DNA from: Zygnema cylindricum
Lineage: Eukaryota > Streptophyta > Zygnematophyceae > Zygnematales > Zygnemataceae
Length of the DNA stretch: 64,000 bases
Direction: 5' to 3'
Assembly: GCA_037447655.1 (NCBI GenBank)
Contig: JBBHKE010000565.1
Span: 62,001-126,000 of the forward strand
Part shown: positions 56,182 through 64,000 of the stretch, piece by piece
How the letters are laid out: each line of letters opens with the position of its first letter
Position numbering within the stretch: position 1 is the first letter of the stretch
Translations under genes and position numbers: made by a program
The notes under the pieces: model-generated
The model's database searches: none
Told to the model about the DNA's origin: nothing
What the model saw: the letters and a program-made list of their open reading frames with translations, nothing else

Positions 56182-57374
56182 TGTTGGAATTCAAGTATTT
56201 TCTTGGTCTAGAGATTGCAAAATAAAAAGCAAAATAGTAGATATTGCCAGCCTGCCTCTAACTCCTCCTCAAGTCCCCACACTTGTCGCAGTCACTGAAG
56301 ACTGGAGGAGGAGTTAGCCATGGCTGCCTGTGCTGTCTAGAGGGAGACAGACAGTTGTTTTATAGGGGGTTTTCTCTAAAAGATAGTGTTGCCAATCCAG
56401 GATTTGATCCTGGTACCTGCCAGTTGTCACACCCGCAATAACCGGTAGTCTTATCCAGATAGCCTAAATTGTATTAGATATTATGAGGTATGATATTTAT
56501 TTAAATAGTTACAATAAGAATAATTCATTTAACTAAAACTATATGCATACTGCATAGAAACAGTTGTGGAAAGTACGACGTACGGTACTTTTACGAAATA
56601 AATACCGCGCGGTTTGTTTGACGCCGGAAAGAATACCGCGCATGTATTTATGACGGCCGCGGTTGAAATCCAAATTTGATCGGACGACCGCGAAGGATGC
56701 CGAGATCGCGGCGTACGATTTTGGCGGTTTGCGATCACCGCCACATTAAGTGACACGTGGTAACACTACATTGGATTGCGGCAACTCCGGAGATTACGGG
56801 AACAAATCCGGATATGACACGTGTCGACATTTTGGCCATGTCGTACAATGGCCGTACATAAAGTACACCGGCACCTGTACTTTTATGTACGATACAGTAA
56901 TTTGATTGGTGCCGTACTTCAGTAGATAGAGTTTTAGAGAGGGAATAGGACTTAGATAAATTTTGGGTAGGCAGGTGCCTCTCCCAGAGAGCACCCTATA
57001 TAAATGGCAAACTTTGGGCAGCCATAACTATCAATTTACTTGACCATTTTCAGTGATTCTTTTTGCTGCGGACTCAGGGGAGTCCAGGCTACACAGGGGT
57101 GTAGTCGGTCAGAGTTTTTGTCTGCCAGGGTGGCTGCATTTATAAGGGAAAGTCAAAGTGGGTGAATGTGTCCAAATCTCATATTCTAACTTTGCATTCT
57201 GTGGTGGAACTGACCACACAGAAAGTGTTATTTCACAGGGGTGAATCTAAATTGGGATTGTGACTGTCAAGGGGTCAGTCATTTGGGTTTATATTAACTT
57301 GGAGTCGGCACTATCTAGATTAGCTTCTTTTGGATCTGCATACTCTAAGGGCCAATGGAGGTCTCAGAGTTTCA
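56182..57374 (+). mobile_element. Solo LTR (copia family 2) with TCATG target-site duplication
   Basis: Starts TGTTGGAATTCAAG and ends gtctcagagtttCA; TCATG stands directly outside on both sides (56177-56181 and 57375-57379). About 1.19 kb, no internal region: the product of recombination between two LTRs. It carries the tRNA-like module antisense (T-arm ccaggatttgatcctgg at 56397-56413; gtcttatccagatagcc at 56448-56464) and the stem-loop at 56256-56317. Confidence 0.9.
56397..56464 (-). other. tRNA-like module with an intact T-arm
   Basis: On the minus strand ggctatctggataagac is a D-arm/A-box match, and ccagg-atcaaat-cctgg is a perfect five-pair stem with a seven-base loop that differs from TTCAAAT at one position. 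The best preserved copy of the module in the window. Confidence 0.65.
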
Positions 57375-57514
57375 TCATGTAGATGTTTACACTCTACAGG
57401 ACTATAATCCGTGATTTCACACTGTAAAACCGCGTTATATGGCAGACGTGGTGACATGGACACCAAAGTTGACCAAAGTACAGTACAGTACTGTATAGTA
57501 CATTAAAGTACACA

Positions 57515-57830
57515 ACACCACCAATCGCTAATAGAGTAAATAACTTTAACTTGGTGCCATTTAAGAAAAAAACATGAAATACAATCCATAATTCTATTTT
57601 TTCCTTTATGCCTTTTAGGGTTCTTTTTTTAATTAGCGTTAATAACGGAAGTACATCGCAATGATTATAGTGTAGTGTACGGATAGTTTTTTTCGTACCA
57701 AAATGTACTTTTTGAAATAAATGTACAAAAAGTCATTTAATGTAATAGCCCACGCATGTGAATGTGAAAAGAGTCGCAAACTCGAATATTGATATTTTGG
57801 CGTTCAAATTGTCAGATTTTGTGCTGATAC
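57515..57830. mobile_element. TIR miniature element, copy 8, interrupted by a copia insertion
   Basis: The left end acaccaccaatcgctaatag, then agtaaataac and ttggtgcc, mirrors the right end of copy 7 (ggcaccagatt... and cgattggtggtgta). It is cut at 57830 by the LTR starting at 57831. The other half would lie beyond the window. Confidence 0.65.
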
Positions 57831-58884
57831 TGAAACTCTAAGACCTCCATTGGCCCTCAGAGTAAGCAGCTCACTTGAAGCCCCTAGAGTAACCCTTCCC
57901 CCTTTCTATTTCCACAAGAATAACTGCCACCGTGACAGATAAAAACAATGACCAACTTCACCCTGTGAAGCTAGACTCCTTTGAGTCTATAGCAAAAAGA
58001 ATTTTTGAATTTGCTCCCGTGAGCAGTAAGTTATGAAGGGTCAAAGTTGACCTTTTGTACAGAAGCTCTCAAGGAGAGAGCCGTCTACCTACCAAATTTT
58101 CTAAGTCATAAATCCCTCTCTAAACCCTATGCTACTAGAGTACGGACCAATCAAATTTTATTATCGTACATAAAAGTACAAGTGTCGATGTACTTTATGT
58201 ACAGCCATTGTATGGCATGGCCAAAATATCGACGTCTGCCACATCTGGAATTGTTCTCATATTCTCCGGAGATGACGCAGGCTAATGTGATTTTGCCACG
58301 TGTCATTTGACATGGCGATGACCAAAAACTACCAAAGCGTCCATTGCGCGATCGCGACATCTATCACGGCCGTTCAATCTAGATCGGCATTTAATTGTAG
58401 CCGTCGAAATTAATTGCGTGGTATTTATTTCGAGGTCGAAACAAAATGCTTGATATTCATTTCGTGAAGTAACGTACGTCGTACTATACAAAATTGTGTC
58501 TATGTCTCAAAAACTTTTCGCACCGTAAAACGAACTTGCGTACTTATAGTAATTTAAATAAATGTCAAACCCAGTATATATCAGCACCGATCCTACACTA
58601 ATAGGATAAAGCTAGCAACTACAGCTAGACTCCACGGACGGTAGGTACCAGGATCAAATCTTGTGTCAGTCAAGTAAGTTTTGGTAAATCTACCAAAATC
58701 TACCACCTATCTCTCTATCACTAAGTGGCATAGGTAGCCATGGCTCTAGCTTCCTCTTCAGCCTTCAGTGATAGCGACAAGTGTGGGGGCTGAAGAGAGG
58801 AGTTAGAGGCAGAATGCCCCGCCTTCTTTTTTGCATTTTATTTTAGACCTAGAAAATACTAAAAAATAACCATTAATATCTACA
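57831..58884 (-). repeat. 3' LTR of the second copia element
   Basis: Plus-strand ends TGAAACTCTAAGACC and taatatctACA, 1054 bp. tRNA-like module at about 58593-58662 (actaataggataaagc; accaggatcaaatctt), stem-loop at 58744-58807. Confidence 0.9.
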
Positions 58885-58914
58885 CTCCCCTTATTTTCTA
58901 GTCACTCTTTAATT

Positions 58915-61900
58915 TCAGACCACACTTCTTCTGCAGAAAATTAGCTCTAGGAAAGGCAAAGGTTTGGTCATCATATTTGCTACCATCTCGCTATCTGACC
59001 TATACTCTAAACATATTATATTGTTTTCTACTTTCTCTCTAACAAAGCCGAGTTTAATGTCCATGTGTTTGACTTTAAAATGGTGTTTAGGATTGGCAGC
59101 AATAGCGATTGCTGCTTGATAATCACAAAAAAAAAATTGCACACCACTCTTAAGGTGACCAAGGTCACCAAGCAAAGACTTGACCCACATCAATTCTTTT
59201 ACAGTAGAGAAAGAGGCCATATACTCAGCCTTCATGGTGGACTGAGCAATAACGTTTTGTTGTTTGCTACTACAGCAACAAGCTCCATCACCCACATACA
59301 ATACATATCCAGAAGTACATCTCCACATCGAAGCATCACCATTATTGGCATCACTCCAAGTAGTGGTGTCAGTATTCCCTCCACCTAAATACAACCATAG
59401 ATCCCTAGCTCTTATCGAACACCTAAGGATTCTCTTAGCTGCCTCCCAATCTCTCTTAGTGGGAGCATTTAGACTTCTACTCAGCACTCCTACAGCTGAA
59501 GCCAAATCCGGACGGGTACAATTCATAAAATAGACTAGGCTTCCCACTACTTGTCTGTAAGGAATAGTCTACATGAACTTATGTTCTTCCGGACCTAATT
59601 CCTTGTCTTAAATTATAACTTTTTCCACACTCGCCTCACTTCCCTTCTTCAACTCCATTAGAGTTGTACAATTATTAGCCTTATCCATCTCAAACTTTTC
59701 CAACATGTTCCCTATTGCTTCCTTTTGAGTTAGCCTTATAATCTTTCTTTCTCGGTCTCTTTCTACTTCAATTCCCAAAATATATCTTGCCTCTCCCATA
59801 TCGTTCATCTCAAATCTCCCCTTAAGATCAGTAATTTGTTTATTAATTTTCTTCATTGATTTACTTAGAACAAGCAAATCATCAACATAAATTGCAATAA
59901 AAATAACATCTTCCTCATCTTCAAAAACATAGATTGAGTGATCTGAGCTGATCCGAATATATCCCAGACCTGTAAGAAACTCATCAAGCTTCTTATTCCA
60001 CTGTCAGGGCGCTTGTTTCAACCCATACAGAGATTAAATCAGCCGGCATACCTTACTCTCCTCTCTTTTTTTCACAAATCCTTCGGGTTATCGCTTGAAG
60101 ATCTCCTCTTCTAATTCTCCATGCAAAAAGGTTTTTTTGATGTCTATGTGGTGCACTTCCATGTCTTCCGCTGTTGCCAGGCTGAGAAGTATGCGAACGG
60201 AAGGAAATCAGACGACCAGGGCAAAGGTTTCCACGTAGTCAATTCCCTCTTTCAAAGTAAATCCTTTGGCCACTAAGCGGGCCTTGTAGCGCTCAATGGT
60301 GTTATCTGGGTTCAGTTTTAATTTGAACACCCACTTACACCCGATTGGTTTTCGGTTAGGTGGACAATCCACCAGCTCCCAAGTATCGGCTGCCATGATT
60401 GAGGCCATCTCCTCATTAACGATTGTCTTCCACCTATTCTTTTTTGGACAATTCAACGCTTCTCCATAATTCTAAGGTTAATCCGGATAAGAGAGTTTTG
60501 TTATCTTGATATTAGCCGTTTTTCTTGCAACCTTTTGTTACTTCTCCTTCCCCCTTCAAAATTTGCGCCTGGTATAGATGGTTGTCGTGGGTTCTTTCGA
60601 ATAATCTCGGCTTCTCCCCTGTCCCTTGATTCTGAATCATTTTCCATCACGTTTTTCGCTTCCGGTAGAGTTATCACTGGAGTTTCGGCAGCCGAGTCCT
60701 TCTCGGTGTGATTTGTACCTGCAAGAATGTCATCTTCTCTGAAACTTGGATAGTTAGGAAGCTCAAAGTCATCAGAATTTTCTGACCCAAATCTGATTTT
60801 TACTGACTTTGTATACTTGAAGGGATCCACAAACTCTCCTTCATCCATATTTAATAGCTGTTTTACTAAGATTATATCTTCTCTATTTAGATCATAAACT
60901 ATGTATCCTTTGACATCCTCATCATATCCTAACATGTATCGTGGTTTTCATTTAGGATCTAGCTTCCAGTTAGACTAATCTGCATCTAGACTGAACACTT
61001 GACTGCCGAAAACCTTTAGGTGAGATATGTCTAGTTTTCGACCGGTCCATCTCTCATAAGGTGTTTGGCCTTTTACCGCTGAAGTAAGAACTCAATTTTT
61101 GAAGTAATTAGCACAGTTCATTGCTTCGGCCCAAAACCTTTTTCCTATCTTCTTATTCGACAACATACTTCTAGCAAAATCACTTAGTGTCCTATTTAGT
61201 CTTTCAGCTACCCCATTCTGTTCCGGGTTTTCTGGAACTGACTTTTGGTGTTGGACTCCATCTTTGCTCAGAAAATCCTCAAACTAGTTAGAGGTATACT
61301 CTCCACCATGTCACTCCTAACTCTCTTGATTGGGGTTTCATAGAGTTTTTCACTCCATGCTTTATATTGTCTAAAACATTCCTAAGCCTCTTTTTATTTT
61401 TCAAAAAATACACCTTGGAATACCGAGACCAATCATCGGTGATAGTCATCATTAATCTCTTCCCCTTGGGTGAGGGCACTTTGGCCTTTCCCCAAATATC
61501 TGTGTACTAAATCTAGGATCTTTTCTCCCTTATAGGTGGAAGTTTTTGGGAAGGGTAGCCTGTGTGCTTTACCTTGAGCACATCCACTATAATCACTTAG
61601 ATTCTCACTCTCACTGAAATGAATCCCTTGCACTACTCCTATATTTTTCATCTTCCTTAACTTATCTAGAATCACATGCCTAAGCCTCTTATGCCACAAC
61701 ATTATATCATGAACACTAGCATTATAAAGTTTCTTCTTTTCATTGCTTAAATTCAGCCTAAACAACCCTTGGCTGCCTTTTACAGCGGTAAAATAAACTA
61801 CCACCTCAAAACTAGCAGTAAAGACTCCTTTCCTATTGTTAGGATCAAAACCCTTGTCATCTAATACAGATGTAGAGATGAGTTTTTTGTTCAGCTCCGA

Positions 61901-62353
61901 AATAAACAATACATTAGAGAATGTAACTATGGATGTCTTTCCTTCTACTAACACTTTCAGATCTACCGACCCTATAAGAGTAGCACTGACTCTCCTCCCA
62001 TCCTCGTACTCTATCTCTACGGTGGGAATATTCATTATCTTAGTGAACAAGTGTTTATCCTTACACATGTGCATGGAGGCACCTGAATCTACAATCCAAT
62101 CTGCTTCACCTTTCAATCCACCGAAAGCATATTTCTGCTTTCGTGGAATTTCGACCTCGTTTTGCTTCTCCAACTCCTCATCCAATAGGAGCTCATCGTC
62201 CTCGTCCTCGGATTCTGCTTCATGTACCTGTGTTACAAGGGCCTTTTTCTTTCCTCTCGGGGACCCACCGGTCTGCCCCTCCTTTAACCAAAGCTCGGTT
62301 AGCTTAGTACACTCTGCCATATAGTGTCCTGGTTTCTTGCAAAAGTGACCCAC
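58915..62353 (-). pseudogene. Decayed copia pol of the second element
   Basis: Pieces in different frames at 62353-61433 (knuckle, protease, pre-integrase), 61479-61288 (integrase start), 60935-60501 (linker), 60456-60208 (RT start), 59877-59608 (RT end) and 59547-58915 (RNase H, MEAEYMA-like block replaced by MKAEYMA). Motifs [23 protein letters not shown] and CDYQAAIAIAAN are visible. There are at least half a dozen stops or frameshifts. Useful as the comparison copy for locating lesions in the first element. Confidence 0.9.
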
Positions 62354-62446
62354 CCCTTAGAATACCCTCGGTTCCGGATTCATCAGACTGAGTTTTTTGT
62401 TCTCCTCCTTCATAGTTCCTGCTGATTTTCTGCGATCTTTGCTCCT

Positions 62447-63179
62447 TCAATCAGTTCCTGTTGCCAAAGCTTGCCCACTCTTCCCTCCCTTTCGGATCTC
62501 AATTGTATTCTCTCGAACGAGAATCATCCCTACCACATAATTCCAGATCCACCTGGAATTCGGCAAATCTTGCACACGGTTGACTATGTTTTCATAGTCA
62601 TCGGGTAACTTTATGAGCTGACAGTTCACTTTCATCTTTTTTGTTTGTACTTGACCAGCACTCTTAGTTCCATGAAAACGGTGGCAAATACATTACAAAA
62701 GTCTAGCATTTTTCCCCCTTTGTATACATATGCATCTATCTTTTGTCTGCCTATTGCTGCTGCTAAATAGTACCACTCCGGTACATCTTTATGACGGCAT
62801 TACACAGATTGGATGCCCTTTCCACTTGCAAATGAGGAGATGCAAGTCCTTGAGTAAGATGACAGAGAATGAAGTTTTTTGCCGCCATATTGTTGTAGTC
62901 CCAAGTATCAACATCATTCCCCTCATTCCTCGAAATAGGTGACATGAACGCTAAACCGGTTGCGATAGGTGTTGCAATCAGTGTAACTGGCTCTTTGTCT
63001 TTCCCTTTTTCCATTACAATGCTCTCCCCGTCGTCCGAATCCTCCGGTGGAGCTGGATCTGCTTTCTTGGAAAATGTGCTTCCCCCAAACCCTGGAGGAA
63101 TGGCTGAACTGGATGGACGCCTCACTCGTCCGCTTATTATCCCCCAAAACCTCTTTTCGCACAAAGCCCCTGTCATCAT
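62447..63179 (-). pseudogene. Decayed copia gag of the second element
   Basis: 63179-62763 encodes a gag N-terminal part (LTQGLASPHLQVERASNL), interrupted near 62763; a further piece at 62635-62447 covers LPDDYENIVNRVQDLPNSR. Colinear with 54491-53841. Confidence 0.85.
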
Positions 63180-63228
63180 ACTTTCCTAATATATGAAGCC
63201 TGCTCCATTTAATATAGGTACCCTAGAG

Positions 63229-63243
63229 GGTGGGCCCATAACT
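63229..63243 (-). promoter_or_regulatory. Primer-binding site of the second copia element
   Basis: ggtgggcccataact directly precedes the LTR at 63244, the same initiator tRNA-Met anticodon-arm match with one end mismatch. Confidence 0.8.
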
Positions 63244-64000
63244 TGAAACTCTGAGACCTCCATTGGCCCTTATAGTAGGCAGCTCACTCAAAGCCCCTAG
63301 GATAATCGTGACCCCTTTGTGTTTCCACAACAATAACTGCCACCGTGAAAGATAAAAACTCTGACCAAATTCACCCTTGTGAAGACAAGACTCCCCTGAG
63401 ACTATAGCGAAAAGGATCTATGAATTTGCTCCCGTGAGCAGTAAGTTATGAAGGGTTAAAGTTGACCTTTTATATAGGAGCTCTTTGGGAGAGAGGGATC
63501 TACCTACCAAATTTTCTAAGTCCTAAATCCCTCTCTTAACCTTATACTACTACAGTACGAACCAATCAAATTACTGTATCATACAGAAAAGTACAGGTGC
63601 CGATGTACTTTATGTATGGCAATTGTACGGCATGGCCAGTATGTCGACGTCTGCCACATCCGGATTTGTTCGTGTATTCTCCGAAGATGACGAAAGCCAA
63701 TGTGATTTTGCCACGTGTCATTTGATGTGGCGATGATCGAAAACCGCCAAAGCGTCCACTTCGCGATCTCGGCATCTATCACGGCCGTACGATCTAGATC
63801 GGCATTTAATTATAGCCGTCGAAATTAATTGCGTGGTATTTGTTTCGCGGTCAAAACAAATGCGCGATATTCATATGTCAAGTAGCGTACGCCGTACTAT
63901 ACAAAATTGTGTCTATGTCTAAAAAACTTTTCGCTCCTCAAAACGAACTTTGTGTCTCTATAATAATTTAAATAATTGTCAAACCCTGTATGTTTCAGCA
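63244..64000 (-). repeat. 5' LTR of the second copia element, truncated by the window edge
   Basis: Starts TGAAACTCTGAGACCTCC and aligns with 57831 onward to the last base of the window. Confidence 0.9.

Larger units (their letters stand above)
57831..64000 (-). mobile_element. Second Ty1/copia element, decayed, runs off the right edge
   Basis: LTRs start at 57831 (to 58884) and at 63244 (continuing past 64000). Between them lie gag and pol homologous to the element at 49164-55603, but with many stops and frameshifts. The base sequence between LTRs is broadly colinear. Target duplication cannot be checked; the left flank is gatac. Its LTRs are more diverged from each other and from the first element, so it is older. 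Confidence 0.95.

Noticed and set aside
1-64000. CRISPR arrays, operons, bacterial features
   Set aside because: Intron-containing plant genes and plant transposons; no regular direct repeats with unique spacers.

Overview
The window is nuclear DNA of a green plant of the streptophyte lineage. The evidence is a plant-specific ARM-BTB (ARIA/ABAP1-type) gene, AP2 domains, tandem Agenet domains, AT-rich GT-AG introns, plant-type Ty1/copia elements and a primer site matching plant initiator tRNA-Met. I cannot name the species. Seed plant, seedless land plant and charophyte alga all remain possible. Base composition is AT-rich outside the purine-rich coding exons.

Layout. 0-2 kb (+): the last four exons of an ARIA/ABAP1-like gene encoding part of the BTB domain and the C terminus. 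2-14.5 kb: mostly non-coding AT-rich DNA with two clusters of terminal-inverted-repeat miniature elements (5.3-6.6 kb and 12.3-13.3 kb). 14.5-17.9 kb (+): one long uninterrupted ORF for a highly charged 1036-residue protein with a C-terminal array of about nine ~50-residue repeats, not recognised. 19.5-19.9 kb: a decayed, intron-containing duplicate of the ARIA-like 3' end. 22.4-22.9 kb: a fold-back repeat.

24.9-38.0 kb (-): the main finding. FHA, PHD finger, two Agenet, coiled-coil, AP2 and C-terminal exons lie in order on one strand, and their splice sites keep the reading frame across eight introns. They can be read as one gene of about 2600 codons, a nuclear chromatin-reader/DNA-binding protein with an architecture I do not recognise. 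An optional 192-bp intron near its end contains an in-frame stop.

38-64 kb: a transposon graveyard. It holds TTA-flanked Tourist/PIF-Harbinger-like MITEs, a TA-flanked pogo-like MITE family, a hAT transposase fragment, old copia fragments and an assembly gap (44233-44242). It also holds a structurally complete Ty1/copia element with a TACTT target duplication (49164-55603), two solo LTRs, and a second, more decayed copia element running off the right edge. All these LTRs share an antisense tRNA-like (A-box/B-box) module and a stem-loop whose arms co-vary between copies. The primer-binding site matches the anticodon arm of initiator tRNA-Met, implying half-tRNA priming as in Drosophila copia.

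Coordinates of spliced exons were read by eye from GT/AG sites and frame continuity, with no transcript evidence.
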